Source: Psoroptes ovis (lineage: Eukaryota > Arthropoda > Arachnida > Sarcoptiformes > Psoroptidae). Taken from it: a stretch of DNA of 64,000 nt. A model generated the notes under the pieces. That model searched no databases. It saw only the letters and a program-made list of their open reading frames with translations, and had not been told where the DNA came from. Shown one piece after another: positions 27,919-36,791 of the stretch. The stretch's first letter is position 1. The number at the start of each line of letters is the position of its first letter. Where the stretch lies: contig PQWQ01000014.1 in assembly GCA_002943765.1 (NCBI GenBank), positions 1,485,366-1,549,365 of the forward strand, given 5' to 3'. A program made the position numbers and the translations under genes.

Positions 27919-30900
27919 AATAATCTCGTAATACAAACAATAATTAACACCAAGAGCTAATTATTCAAATTAATTAATTAATTAATTTAAATAAATAAAG
28001 TTAATTACTCATTTTTTTTCAAAAATTTAATTAGAATTATTTAATTCATTTTAAATCATTCACTCTACTTAAGCTATTAGGCTGTCCCATAAGTTCTTGC
28101 CGTTTTTTTCCATGAAAAAAATATTTGAAAAATGGCAAGAACTTATGGGACAACCCTATTTATATTCACTAGTTAATTCAATTCAATTTTATTTTGAAAT
28201 ATGAATATACGAAAAAAATCGTTATTTCATTCATTCATTCATTCATTGCCCATTATTATCATTCTACTTTTATCACATTTTTTTTTCAATGAAAAATAAT
28301 AATAATGAATTTCATGAGTGAATGCATCTTTGAATGTGGATAAAAATGAAAGTCAAGCATATAAATAGGCCTAGAAAAAATCTATTCATTCATTCAATGT
28401 ATTCATTCATTGTTTGTTTGTTTGTTTGCTGTTGAAATTATTTCATCAACCCTGTTCATTCTCTAGTAGTGTATGACAAATTTACAACAACAACAACAAT
28501 AAACTTTTGTGTTTCAGTGTGAAACGAAAAAAAAAAATTCCATAGAATTGTATTATATTCTCATTTGAATGAGACGATTATACTCTCTCTCTCTCTCTCG
28601 CTGGCACATCGATCGATGTGAAAATGAATTATTTCAAAGAGATAAATGAATTTGAAAAAATGAAAAAATTTTGAAGAGGTGAAAATTTTCAAAAAATAAA
28701 ATTCTTATCAGGAATTTGTCCGAACAAAACAAAAATGAATTCTCGTTTCAAATACTATAGTCTAAATATAAATTTTTATCAAAATTTGAAAAAGTCAAAA
28801 TTTAAAAATGTCAAAAATGCCATTGAAAATATTCAGGAAAAAAAGCAGTCAGTCATTTTGCATTAGTACATAATCCACATTTGATGACGTGTACATAGAC
28901 GTCTTTGACTCAAATGATTTGTCACTTTGACAAATCATTGCGTGTTCAATCGATGAACAGTGTTGATCATTGTTGAAAAATGAGCTAAAATGATTAAATT
29001 TTTAGTGTTGGTGGATGCAAAGTAACCGAAACGACTGCCGAAAATCTTATTTAATCAAAGATTGCCAGAAAATTATGGCAAATATTTTAAGAAAATAATT
29101 AAGGGACAGACAAATGATGAAATAAATATGAATAAATATTAATATTCGGTTGTCCGGGAAGTTTTTTTACCAAATTACTAGCTGAAAAACATTTGAAAAT
29201 CGGCAAAAACTTTTTGGACAACCCAATATTAATATTCAAAAAATGAAATGATTTTCATTATTACTATTATTGTTATGATGAAAATTATATTTTTGCGTGT
29301 ATTTTATGTTTGTTTATACAAGCATATCTTCTATTTTTATTCATATTAATTGGTCTGCATTGCTTCGAATAGACGATTTAGTCTAAGATAAACACATTTT
29401 TCATCATTTTTCATTGCAAATTCTCATGTAGATAGATATAAATATCTTGTATTTCTTAGAATTTTCAAATGTTTGCCATTCATTTCCGTATTTCATCATC
29501 ATTTGTTCTATGAGTTTGCTGAGAGTTTCAAGTGTATGCACCGAGATACAAAAAAAAAAAAAAACAGAAATAAGTCTGATTCATTTAACAAAATATAAAC
29601 ACATTGAGGGCACACAATGAATTCAAAAACATATACATCTCTCACACCATAATAATAACAGATTGTAACAATTTGTTTCGAATGGGTTACCATACAAATT
29701 GAATGAAAATAGGCAAAAATTTCAAGGAAAATAATTTCAGCCATTTTTCGAGATTGAAATTATTTTTCCTTGAAAATTTTTCACAAGTTTTTTCCTTATT
29801 TTCCTTCGTAATTTGTTAAATTTTTATCATTAATATTTTCCCCATACACTTTCAATGTGTGTGATTAGTCCAAAACAGCATCGTCTAATGGCAGCTATTT
29901 AATCAAATCAAATGAAACGAAAAAAAATAAAATGATCATCATCATTTGCATAAATTCTGAAGAAAGTCAACAAATTCTTAAATATAAAATTATGCGAAAA
30001 AATTGCTTAAAAAAATGAAATTATTTTCAAAATTTCTTAGAAAAAAAATAAAATATTAGACTGTCCGAAAAGTTCATTCCGCTTAATGAGTAGAGTTGCT
30101 TATGAAAATCGGCCAGAACTTTCCGGACAGTTTAATATTTAGCGAATGCAATGCAGTGAAGCAAACATTTTTTTCGTGAGAACATTGGATAGGGCCACCA
30201 TATCAATTAAGTAATTTTTTTTTCTTAACATGAGAATATGCAAATTTTCGTCTTTTGTTGGTAAAAAATTTTAGCCCAAAAAATTTTCACTTTGAAATTA
30301 AATTTGTTCTTATAAAATTGATATTGACATTTACATTCATTTACATTGAAAATTCAACGATTTTTTCGTCGGAAAAATTCAATGAAATTTCAATGAAAAT
30401 CTCGCTTTTTTTTGTCACTCTTGCATCACAAAATTTACACAGGTTATACCCTGAATTTTTTGCGATAAAAATTCCAAGAAATACCAAAACCCTTGGCGTA
30501 TATAAATTAAGCGGTTGCAAAGACGCAATAGTTTTCTATCCGATTTATGAATTTATCATCAAAAGGTATTAGATTTTTTTTTCTCGAAAAACATTTGAAA
30601 AATAATAATTCCGAAAATACGACAACATTATTTTCTTGAAGAAAAAAACAATGAAAATTTCAATTTGACTTTGTAAAAATTAATTCATATGATAATAATA
30701 ATAATAATTTTATCTTATCTCATACGAATCTTCCTTTTCGTATTAAGAAATAAGAATTCCTGTATTTTTATGCTTTGTTCAGCAAAAACACAAAAAATTG
30801 AGAAAAATTGAAATTGAAATTATTATTGCTCTTATTGTCGATGTTATTATTATCATTACACAAGTGTTTTTTTTTTTTTTTTGCTACGAAAATATATTCA

Positions 30901-33148
30901 GGTTGTCCGAAAAGTTCTAGCCGATTTTCGTGCGCAACTCCAATTGATTAAGCGGAATGAACTTTTCGGACAACCTAATATCTATGTATGTAAGATTTTT
31001 TGTAATTTAAAAGCTTAATTTTCTTGTTAAAATTTTTTTTTTCTCAAAAATAAAATGAAATCTGCTGTAGCTGTCGTTTTTTTTTCTCAGGGTTCCTCTT
31101 CATGCTTTTCTCATTCCCATTCAATGTTTTTTTTTTTCAATTGACTATCAATGTTCAATGTGAAAGAAATGTAATAATGTTTGAGGCTGTCCGAAAAGTT
31201 TTTGCCACTTATATCGTAGCGAATAATTGGAAAATTGGCAAGAACTTTTCGGACAACCTGATAATAATAATAATAATGAAATAAAAAAAAATTATTATCG
31301 CATGAATGAATTTTTCTATCAATTATTTATTTCATTTTCAGCTTTCAATTTTCGAAAATAATCATCATTTTTTTTCCAAAAAGAAGAAATCTTCATCAAC
31401 TTTTTTGCATTCACTTTAATTCAATCGAATTCAATTTTTTTTTCACTACTTTTTCTCGAAGTAGCATCAATGATGATTTTGATTAAGTTATTTATATATG
31501 ATTAGGTTGTCCGAAAAGTTTATTACGTTTAATCGAATAGAGTTGCGAATGAAAAATGGCCAGAACTTTTCGGGCAACCTTTGAAAAATTGTTGAACACA
31601 CAACCACATTTATGTGTTTCATTTTCTGTGGTAGTTTATTTTTTAGCGAATATGAAAAAATAAAAAAATCAAATTTCAATCAATTCAGATTCATTCATTC
31701 AATCATTGAATCAATCAATTAATTAATTTTTTTTTCCATATTTTCAATGAGATTACATAAATAATTTTTCATCATATGTTTCAATGAGATTGAATTATTG
31801 ACTGAGTGGAAGAAATTCATTATTTAAAATGCTAAGACTTCCAAGATTCTAAGATGAATAATTAGGTTAATAATAATGATAACAGCGAGTGAAAAAATGA
31901 TTGAAATACTTGAATCAATAAAAAAAGAACCGAAAAAAGTTATTAATTTTAATCTTATCTCTTTATTATCACCGATTTCATTCCATAATTCAATTATTTG
32001 AATGAATAGTTGGAAATATTGGCAGACAAAATGCCATCATGAATTTCAAGCTTAATAATATTAGGTTGTCCGAAAAGTTTTTGTCGATTATATCGTAGGA
32101 AATCATTAGAAAATTGGCAAAAACTTATCGGACAATCTGATAATAATTTCAAGTGATTTTTGAGAAATTTTCAATTGAATTTAAACAACTTGATCCGAGA
32201 TTGTTTGAAATTTTTATTTATTTATTTAAAATTCGGAAATCTTCCACCCAAGAAAATGAAATTAAAACACGACTAATGTTCTACCAATTAGGGTAGAGTC
32301 TACCACTAATTGATTTCATGAACGATATGTGTACCCAAGTAAGATTCAAGTCCAAACTAATAAAATTCGGTAAAACTGGCCTCAAAACTGTGCAGTGTTC
32401 TCAAAGCTAAGACACCAATAATAATAATCAAAATAATTACCATTATTTTTTAAGAGGCTATTTGTGAGAAAAAATACCTATTTATTTCTCAACATTCGTA
32501 TATCATTATTATTGACTATTCACATTACGAAAATTTCCTCTCATTCACATATATTCTCACTTGGTCAACAACATTATAAAATGTTGTTGACCATTTTTTC
32601 TTCTTTTCAATAATAATAATAATAATAATTTATTATCATTCACCAGTAACCAACAAAAACAAACCATAATAATGAATGAATTAATGAATGCAATGAAATG
32701 AATGCGAAGAAAAAAAAATAAAACATAAATTATATGGAATCATCAAGGACTGTTTCTTGGTCTTCTTCTTCTTCTTTTCATTTATTAATATGATCTACTA
32801 AATAGTCCAAATGAATTTTTGGTATTTTTCGTATATTTGTTTTCATGTTATAGAAATATCATTCATTCATTCATTCATTCATAGATTCAAACATTCATTT
32901 TTTTTTATTCAATAAAATTTGATATATTTTCCGAGTTGACTTCAAATAAAAATTGACTGAAACAATACAAGTGAATCATTGCAAATGAATGAACGAATGA
33001 ATGAATGAAATGAAATTGAAGTAATAAAATAGAACGAAAAATATGGACACGAAAACAACACTGTAGTTTTTGAAACGTGATGGCCAACAATTGATAGTTG
33101 AACAATGATAATGATAATGTATAATGTATAATATATACAAAAATAATC

Positions 33149-33182
<34 letters not shown>

Positions 33183-35556
33183 TAATTACTAATAAAAATG
33201 AAATAAAAGCAGTAATTATGATTCGAATTAAATTCGAAAAAATTAGCCCTATTTAATTATCATTTTACATTTCAATTTTTGAAAATATGAAATAAATTTT
33301 GTTCTCCCTTACATATATTTTCCTATCCTTTTACTGTGTGTGTATATTATGTATTAGATTGTTCGAAAAGTTATGACCGATTTTCCAATGAACAACTACA
33401 TTGATTAATCGGAATGAACTTTTCGGACAACCTAATTTGTGTTACTGCAACTGGGCTATGAAATTTATTATTTTTTCCAAACCAATTTTATTTGGTTTTT
33501 CTAATTTTATATTGAAATTTAACGGGCAAAAAGCAAAAAAAAAATTGACCAGAATTTTGACTGCTGCTGCAGGTTCTGTAATCTGCTTCTCTCGAAAAAT
33601 TCAATTATCATCATTTATATGTTGTTGTTGTTGTGTTTGTGTGTTGGTGAATGGGCCATTGAATGGAAAATGATATGAAATTTTGGTTTCAATGAAATGA
33701 TAAAAAATAAATAAATAAAAATTGATAAAGTAAAATGGTTATTTCAATTCATATTTTCATTTTTATTTTCATTTTTTTTATTTGTAAATATAATATTAAT
33801 GTAATTATATCGGATTACAGCAGAACAGTACATTATGTGTTGCATTGCTGTAATTGATATACACCAAGCAAGCAAGCAAACACGCAAAGTTATCGAGAGC
33901 ATTTTTCTAGAATTATTTTTACATTTAAAACCACCATCATTGTTCAATGGGTTTTTCAAATTACCCTAAATTCATTTTTAAACTTGTAAATTTATTCATT
34001 CATTTTTTTGGGGTTGAAAAATCAATAAAAATGTAACAATAAATGAGCAAATGATTTTTATGAAAATTTTTATTACAAGTTTTTGTGATGATGATAATAA
34101 ATTCTGATGAATATAATCATTTTCAAAAATTCGTTAACAATATTCGTATGAAAAAATAGCCTCGAGTTAAATAATTATTTAAATGAATAAATTGAAATTA
34201 AAACTTACAGAAATTTCCCATCTAAATGACCACTTGATTCGATACGTTTTTCGGCTTCTAGCCTTGATAACCGATAATGATACCATGGTTGTAATTCATG
34301 CATTGATTTAATTATTAATGAACGTATTAATGTTGGAAAATTTGGTGAAAAATGTAAATCATAATCTAAATTTTCATTCATTTCTTCCGTCGATAGACCC
34401 CAATTGTTTGAACGTTGTAATAATTGTTCACGTATTGTTTCAGGGCTCATATTCCAATGTGTTGGTGGTAGACATTTACCGAATAGCGATCGAATTGGTT
34501 TCGATGGACGACAAGCTAAACCATCGACACATTCAATCAATTCCATCGGTGTTTTAAATGTTTGTTCAGGTAAGCCTTGTAATATTACGTTGCCATTTGA
34601 TAGTTTATTTATACGATAATGTAAAACACTAAAAAAATATATATTTTTGAGAGAATAAAAGAATTTAATAATAGCAGTATCTTATTTTGTGAAAATTCAA
34701 TTTTTCAACAACAAATTAGACCCATTATTCTGTGAAATATAATAATCCTCTGAAATTCTAAGTACTATCATTGTTGATATTATTCTATTCAACTAAATTC
34801 AATTAATTTTGAATACAAAGAAAAAATAAACTTCTTTAAGAAAGTTTTAAAGAGAAAAATTCAAAACTATAGCCTCAAGTCAAAGCATTTTTGTGGTTCA
34901 CTTAAAGATGAAATAAAATAAAATGAATTTCTCCTTTCTTACTTTCATTATTATTATTATTATTATTAAATTAATTCTATTGTATTCAAATAATTGAATA
35001 TGATAGATCTAAGATCTATGATATGAAATTGAATTAAATAATAATAAAAAAAAAAGAAAGAATTCATTTCAAAAATGCTCGAAATTCATCCATATTTTTT
35101 GGTCGAATAAGTAAAAGTAAGATATTCTTGAGTGTGTATTAAAGCTCTAACAATTTACATAAGAATTTTTCATAAGAAATCAATGAATTTCAATGGTGAA
35201 AATCATTCGATTTGATCTGAGAATTTCTTTGAATCCTTGAATTCTCGTAGAAAGAAAATTAAAGGAAAACTTTTTAACACTTACGTATTATGATGACAAA
35301 GTGATAGCACAAAATCATTACCCGATTCTCTCAATAAATAACAACCATCTTGACAACCATCATCATATAATAACCATTCAGCATCTTCACGCGTTATACA
35401 ACCATAATAATATGTTAATGATTCTAACAATTGATTTGTTGTTTGTGTTATGTAACAATTTTCATTTGTAATTTTAGTGTTATTATTATTCACATTATTA
35501 TTATTATTAGACATTTTGATCATTTGATTAATTGTACAATGTTTTTCCATGGCCAT
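1444..35556 (-). CDS. Syk: Syk/ZAP-70-type tyrosine kinase gene, 5' part (tandem SH2), partial
   Basis: Five exons (35556-35285, 34628-34209, 27460-27325, 2719-2149, 2063-1444) join in one frame with GT-AG introns and give 673 codons with no stop. The order is a polyasparagine N-terminus (1-48), N-SH2 (about 49-145, LLRES with Arg77), helical linker (about 146-205), C-SH2 (about 206-296, FLVRER with Arg233), then a long interdomain B (297-673). Known Syk-family proteins bind doubly phosphorylated ITAMs with these two SH2 domains and act as cytosolic kinases downstream of immune-type and phagocytic receptors. The SH2 spacing is short and lacks ankyrin repeats, which separates it from Shark. 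Exon E ends in a GTAAGA donor, so kinase exons are expected to the left of the window. The first ATG is at 35556; the frame is open further upstream, so the true start could differ. Confidence 0.88.
2149..2719 (-). CDS. Syk: Syk-like exon D: end of C-SH2 and start of interdomain B
   Basis: Acceptor AAATAG opens in phase 0 with LISHYTIFSGGLW, which matches the LVEHYSYKADGLL strand closing a Syk C-SH2, then GCPRPQ. After that the exon becomes low complexity (glutamine/histidine, asparagine and two histidine runs), with islands such as DKCKICLQLRL and a basic, tryptophan-containing stretch near its end. It ends in G before a GTTAGT donor (phase 1). This interdomain is much longer than in vertebrate Syk. 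Confidence 0.82.
2720..7654. other. Left part of the 24.6-kb Syk intron
   Basis: AT-rich intronic DNA with no MITE, only the 129-bp duplication and short simple repeats. Short open frames here lack splice support or recognisable motifs. Confidence 0.6.
5848..6068. repeat. 129-bp tandem duplication
   Basis: TACGTCTTT, GTATTTTCAATGT, ACTACGT, CTCCGGC and GAAAGCA recur in the same order with a period of 129 bp (TACGTC at 5855 and 5984). The copies have diverged. Related TACGTCTTT / TTGAAAATG words recur near 56993-57040. Confidence 0.7.
7655..9881 (+). CDS. TRABD: TraB domain-containing protein, six exons, complete
   Basis: Exons 7655-8344, 8752-8892, 8971-9081, 9174-9356, 9419-9630 and 9728-9881 join with GT-AG introns into 496 residues. 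Residues 1 to about 200 are low complexity (N, T, Q and D runs). The TraB domain follows: VGTSHFSK (GTSH 216-219), VVVLELC (Glu243), APGGEFR (303-309), LLGDRPI (325-330), DERD (394-397) and VVGIGHVAGI (GIGH 423-426). The two GxxH motifs and the Glu are the conserved, proposed catalytic residues of the TraB/PrgY/Tiki superfamily. A hydrophobic segment near 456-477 could be a C-terminal membrane anchor, as in animal TRABD, a reported mitochondrial outer-membrane protein. The start at 7655 was chosen over the in-frame ATG at 7616, whose extra 13 residues look like leader sequence. The gene is nested antisense in a Syk intron. Confidence 0.92.
8345..8751 (+). other. Intron 1 of the TraB gene
   Basis: A 407-bp intron runs from a GTAATT donor to a TCTTACAG acceptor; the flanking exons read DVRR then VIRKFRPK in phase 0. 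It contains a type A MITE (8623-8702). The open frame near its 5' half does not continue the TraB domain and is treated as non-coding. The other introns of the gene are only 62-97 bp. Confidence 0.85.
8623..8702. mobile_element. Mariner-like MITE 1, type A
   Basis: Near-palindromic copy with interior GATTATATCGTAG and arms GTCCGAAAAG / CTTTTCGGAC. It sits in TraB intron 1. Confidence 0.88.
10005..10010 (+). terminator. Possible poly(A) signal of the TraB gene
   Basis: AATAAA lies 124 bp after the stop codon, at the end of an A-rich run. In such AT-rich DNA the hexamer is common, so the call is tentative. Confidence 0.35.
12213..12294. mobile_element. Mariner-like MITE 2, type A reversed
   Basis: Palindromic ends TTAGGTTGTCCG and CGGACAATCTAA, interior CTACGATATAACCGG; the right arm reads GGTGGAAAAC instead of GGCAAAAAC. 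Confidence 0.87.
12507..12684. mobile_element. hAT-type MITE, 178 bp
   Basis: The left end CAGTCATTCTCAACC and the inverted right end CAGTGATTCTCAACC match at 14 of 15 positions. CAG-T-G/C-TTCTCAACC is the typical terminus of hAT (Charlie-like) elements. An identical 8-bp GATTATAA flanks both sides (12499-12506 and 12685-12692), the target-site length of hAT transposases. No coding capacity remains. It is unrelated to the mariner-like family around it. Confidence 0.92.
12861..12890. repeat. (CT)n microsatellite
   Basis: About 30 bp of uninterrupted CT dinucleotides. Confidence 0.95.
13569..13648. mobile_element. Mariner-like MITE 3, type A
   Basis: Ends TTAGGTTGTCCGG and CGGACAATCTAA with interior TATATCGTAGAAAATC. 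Confidence 0.88.
13830..13913. mobile_element. Mariner-like MITE 4, type A
   Basis: Ends TTAGGTTGTCCG and CGGACAACCTAA; slightly expanded interior, with TTTTTCGCCGG in the left arm. Confidence 0.88.
14416..14495. mobile_element. Mariner-like MITE 5, type B
   Basis: Ends TTGGGTTGTCCCATAAG and CTTATTGGACAACCTAA with a short A/T-rich interior; the left arm reads TTAACG instead of TTGCCG. Confidence 0.85.
14739..14819. mobile_element. Mariner-like MITE 6, type A reversed
   Basis: Ends CAGGTTGTCCG and TGGACAACCTAA, interior CTACGATATAATCGGC. Confidence 0.86.
15174..15254. mobile_element. Mariner-like MITE 7, type D
   Basis: Ends TTAGATTGTCC and GGACAATCCAA; interior ACTAATTGAAAAACATTTG defines type D. 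Confidence 0.85.
16477..16556. mobile_element. Mariner-like MITE 8, type A reversed
   Basis: Left arm GTCCAATAAGTTCTTGCCG, right arm CGGCAAAAACTTTTAGGAC, ending in GCCTAT. Confidence 0.87.
16772..16851. mobile_element. Mariner-like MITE 9, type A
   Basis: Left arm GTCCAGAAAGTTTTTGCCG, interior TATATCGTAG, right arm CGGCAAGAACTTATAGGAC. Confidence 0.88.
17514..17596. mobile_element. Mariner-like MITE 10, type A reversed
   Basis: Left GAGGTTGTCCG and right CGGACAACCTTT; the interior keeps CATATATAACCGGC. Outer bases have diverged. Confidence 0.83.
17993..18076. mobile_element. Mariner-like MITE 11, type A
   Basis: Ends TTAGGCTGTCCG and TGGACAACCTAA with interior GGTTATATATGTGTAG, a slightly expanded copy. 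Confidence 0.85.
18747..18826. mobile_element. Mariner-like MITE 12, type C
   Basis: Left TTAGGTTGTCCGAAAAG with ATTTGGCTTATTC and AGAGTTGC in the interior; right end CGGACAACCTCA. Confidence 0.85.
18843..18864. repeat. (GA)n microsatellite
   Basis: About 22 bp of GA repeats just after MITE 12; a second, shorter tract lies at about 19027-19040. Confidence 0.9.
19277..19357. mobile_element. Mariner-like MITE 13, type B
   Basis: Left end degenerate (TTGCAATTGTCCC), right end GGACAACCTCA; A-rich centre with paired CCGTTTTT / AAAACGG. Confidence 0.8.
19392..19420. repeat. Poly(T) tract
   Basis: Nearly 30 consecutive T residues. Similar shorter A/T runs occur at about 27885-27910, 45891-45911 and 55318-55337. 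Confidence 0.9.
20032..20116. mobile_element. Mariner-like MITE 14, type C
   Basis: Left TTAAGAAATTGTCCG, interior GGCTTAATCACC and AGAGTTTC, right CGGACAACTTAA. Confidence 0.82.
20811..20890. mobile_element. Mariner-like MITE 15, type B
   Basis: Arms TTAGGTTGTCCCATAAG and CTTATGGGACAACCTTA are near-perfect; the interior is T-rich then GAAAAACGGC. Confidence 0.88.
21438..21459. repeat. (AC)n microsatellite
   Basis: About 22 bp of AC repeats. Confidence 0.92.
21545..21627. mobile_element. Mariner-like MITE 16, type B
   Basis: Arms TTAGGTTGTCCCATAAG and CTTATTGGACAACCTAA flank a GAATGGAAAAAAA centre. Confidence 0.87.
22927..23163 (+). CDS. Orphan coding-like segment
   Basis: A plus-strand frame without any methionine runs from a possible acceptor (ATGTCTTAG) to a TAA. 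It is charged and lysine-rich, including NVKNIRQIDSNVDKKRRSK and ending PRKSKSKRK. Base composition is less AT-rich than its surroundings. It could be a terminal exon of an unknown gene in the large Syk intron or chance. No family is recognised. Confidence 0.18.
   Translation, partial: NVLEETKNFEKFQRQSDIDSNGAAKTTATNEKNVKNIRQIDSNVDKKRRSKCIVTIFVGVDIDYLSNSEPRKSKSKRK
23871..23907. repeat. Perfect 14-bp hairpin
   Basis: GTACTTGTGAATTT pairs perfectly with AAATTCACAAGTAC around a 9-nt loop (TTCTGGACG). It is not related to the MITE family. Confidence 0.85.
24465..24544. mobile_element. Mariner-like MITE 17, type A reversed
   Basis: Left TTAGATTGTCCG, interior CTACCAAATAACC, right ACGGACAACCCTT. 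Confidence 0.83.
24923..24967. repeat. CAG/CAA-rich trinucleotide tract
   Basis: Interrupted CAGCAGCAGCAC-type repeats, unusually GC-rich for the window. No open frame around it could be tied to a gene. Confidence 0.85.
25440..25519. mobile_element. Mariner-like MITE 18, type A reversed
   Basis: Left arm GTCCAATAAGTTCTTGCCG, interior CTACAATATAATCG, right CGGACAACCTAA. Confidence 0.88.
26243..26322. mobile_element. Mariner-like MITE 19, type A reversed
   Basis: Left TTAGGTTGTCCGATAAG, interior CTACGATATAATCGGC, right CGGACAGCTTGA. Confidence 0.87.
26929..27009. mobile_element. Mariner-like MITE 20, type A
   Basis: Left TTGGGTTGTTCCATAAG resembles type B, while the interior TATATCGTAG and right end CGGACAACCCAG are type A: a possible hybrid or recombinant. 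Confidence 0.84.
27325..27460 (-). CDS. Syk: Syk-like exon C: core of C-SH2
   Basis: Acceptor GAACAG is followed by C, completing the split Leu codon, so the junction reads GKFLVRERDESSYAICL, the FLVRES strand plus beta-C. KVKHYRIDILPTGNFAI is the beta-D strand region. The exon ends GCG before a GTAAGTTTT donor in phase 0. It is isolated: 6.7 kb of intron upstream and 24.6 kb downstream. The assignment rests on homology continuing across both junctions. Confidence 0.88.
28077..28158. mobile_element. Mariner-like MITE 21, type B
   Basis: Arms TTAGGCTGTCCCATAAG and CTTATGGGACAACCCTA; near-perfect hairpin in the 6.7-kb Syk intron. Confidence 0.87.
28913..28939. repeat. Perfect 12-bp hairpin
   Basis: AATGATTTGTCA pairs with TGACAAATCATT around a 3-nt loop, next to a GACGT...AGACGTC motif at 28885-28904. 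Confidence 0.8.
29145..29226. mobile_element. Mariner-like MITE 22, type D
   Basis: Left TTCGGTTGTCCGG, interior ACTAGCTGAAAAACATTTG, right TGGACAACCCAA. Confidence 0.84.
30056..30135. mobile_element. Mariner-like MITE 23, type C
   Basis: Left TTAGACTGTCCG, interior CCGCTTAATGAG and AGAGTTGC, right CCGGACAGTTTAA. Confidence 0.83.
30897..30978. mobile_element. Mariner-like MITE 24, type C reversed
   Basis: Left TTCAGGTTGTCCG, interior GCAACTCCAATTGATTAAGC, right CGGACAACCTAA. Confidence 0.85.
31181..31262. mobile_element. Mariner-like MITE 25, type A
   Basis: Left TTGAGGCTGTCCG, interior TATATCGTAGCG, right CGGACAACCTGA. Confidence 0.85.
31502..31581. mobile_element. Mariner-like MITE 26, type C
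   Basis: Left TTAGGTTGTCCG, interior TTTAATCGAATAGAGTTGC, right CGGGCAACCTTT. It follows MITE 25 by only 239 bp. Confidence 0.84.
32061..32140. mobile_element. Mariner-like MITE 27, type A
   Basis: Left TTAGGTTGTCCG, interior TATATCGTAGG, right CGGACAATCTGA. Confidence 0.87.
33148..33180. repeat. (AAT)n microsatellite
   Basis: About 33 bp of AAT repeats; similar shorter tracts occur at 22214-22240, 31261-31277 and 32610-32630. Confidence 0.9.
33354..33435. mobile_element. Mariner-like MITE 28, type C reversed
   Basis: Left TTAGATTGTTCG, interior AACTACATTGATTAATCGG, right CGGACAACCTAA. Confidence 0.84.
34209..34628 (-). CDS. Syk: Syk-like exon B: rest of N-SH2, interdomain A, start of C-SH2
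   Basis: Acceptor TTTTTTAG is followed by T, completing the split Thr codon, then VLHYRINKL, the SH2 beta-D strand. DGLACRPSKPI is the end of N-SH2, comparable with the DGL-C-L-KP segment of vertebrate Syk. The linker TIREQLL...LIRSLI is amphipathic, like the helical interdomain A. C-SH2 begins at QPWYHYRLSRLEAE and the exon ends in GKF-L before a GTAAGT donor (phase 2). Confidence 0.9.
35285..35556 (-). CDS. Syk: Syk-like exon A: start and first half of N-SH2
   Basis: This exon encodes residues 1-91. It opens with MAMEKH, runs through asparagine-rich sequence, then enters SH2 at YYYGCITREDAE. This matches the family pattern of an aromatic residue and G-x-ITREEAE at the start of an N-SH2. 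The phosphotyrosine-binding strand reads CYLLRES. The exon ends in AC before a GTAAGTG donor (phase 2). A second ATG lies two codons after the first. No in-frame stop was seen just upstream, so an earlier exon is not excluded. Confidence 0.88.
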
Positions 35557-36075
35557 CGCTATTTTCCTCTTTTTTTTCTGTTAGAATTCAGTCGATTCAA
35601 TCGATGGACATGGATCCTCTCTTTATTGGCCTTTTATTATTATTATAATTCAATGAATTTATTATTATTGATGCTAATGATACTTGTATGATGATTGAAG
35701 AATTTGATTGTGTTACAATGCACTGCACAGCCAAAAAAATGCTAATAATAAGATGTTTATTATAATGATAATAATAAATAGAAGGCCAGATGCGGTTTTT
35801 ATTTCATTATTCGTTGTAATATTGTACAAATACACAGACACAAAAAGCCAAGAAAAATGTCAAGTATTTTGTGATGTTATTGACTTGTCGTATAATTCAG
35901 TGGTTTGTTGTCGTTGATCCTTGTCGTATTTTCTTTGTTGTTGTCGTTCAACAAAAACAAAAAAGTTCTTATTCAAATGATACTTGAAATTATTATTATT
36001 ATTATCTTTTTGTTTTAAATTGATTATTATTTGAAATATTATTATTATTATAATCAGTACATGAAGTATTCATTA

Positions 36076-36241
36076 TTACTGATTCAAATATACAGTCGTT
36101 GTTGATGATGTTGATGTTGTCGATGTTGTTGTTTGTTGACGTATTTCCATACAAAGTTGTTGTATTTTCATTTCTGATATTCCACTTGAATTAATTTTCG
36201 AAACAAGTGAATCATCATTATCCTTACTATTATGATTTGAT
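36076..36241 (-). CDS. Candidate terminal exon of an unrecognised minus-strand gene
   Basis: After an AAATATAG acceptor there is an open frame of 54 codons ending in two consecutive stops. It contains SGISEMKIQQLCMEIRQQ followed by a serine/threonine run and VYLNQ. Its codons resemble those of the two real genes. It needs two bases from an upstream exon, which the candidate exon at 41235-41451 would supply. The stop lies about 0.5 kb upstream of the Syk ATG, consistent with a tandem gene ahead of Syk. No family is recognised. Confidence 0.35.
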
Positions 36242-36519
36242 CTATATTTATTTAGGATAAATAATAATAATATAAATAGAAATCAAATTAAAAAATTTGA
36301 TCATTGAAAAAGACCTGAAATTCATTTTCATTTCATTTCAATCCATTTTTTTCAATGTTCAAAGTAAATCAATTTCTTCTGTACAATTTTTTCAGTTCTA
36401 AAAAAACAAAAACAAAGCGAAAAAACCTTAGGATTTACCCGTAAAGCTGGGATATATAAGTGATTGCAAAATTGAAAAGTTTTTCCTTGTTGTTTATCAA
36501 AACAAAAAAAAATAAATAA

Positions 36520-36598
36520 TAGGTTGTCCGATAAGTTTTTGCCGATTTTCTCATTAATGCCTACAATATAATCGGCAAAAACTTTTCGGACAACCTGA
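36520..36598. mobile_element. Mariner-like MITE 29, type A reversed
   Basis: Left TAGGTTGTCCGATAAG, interior CTACAATATAATCGGC, right CGGACAACCTGA. Confidence 0.87.
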
Positions 36599-36791
36599 TT
36601 GAATAATAAATGTGTATTCACAATTTCTCTCTATTCACTCGAATGTTCAATCAAAATTTTTTTTTTCAAATTTAATTGAATTGAAATTCTTAGAAACTTA
36701 GTAGAAATGGTGAAAACTGAAGAATAAAGAATTCAATCATCAAAATTTTATTCTCTGTGCAGTAAGATTAAAAGTTTCTCTGCTTTTATAA

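Larger units (their letters stand above)
27461..34208. other. 6.7-kb Syk intron
   Basis: Contains MITEs 21-28, a 12-bp hairpin, a degenerate tRNA-like patch (about 32255-32360) and microsatellites; no exon could be supported. Confidence 0.6.

Noticed and set aside
36426..36478. Possible small minus-strand exon (frame ending LYIPALR before GTAAAT)
   Set aside because: All three frames are open, so coding cannot be shown, and its phases do not fit both neighbours.
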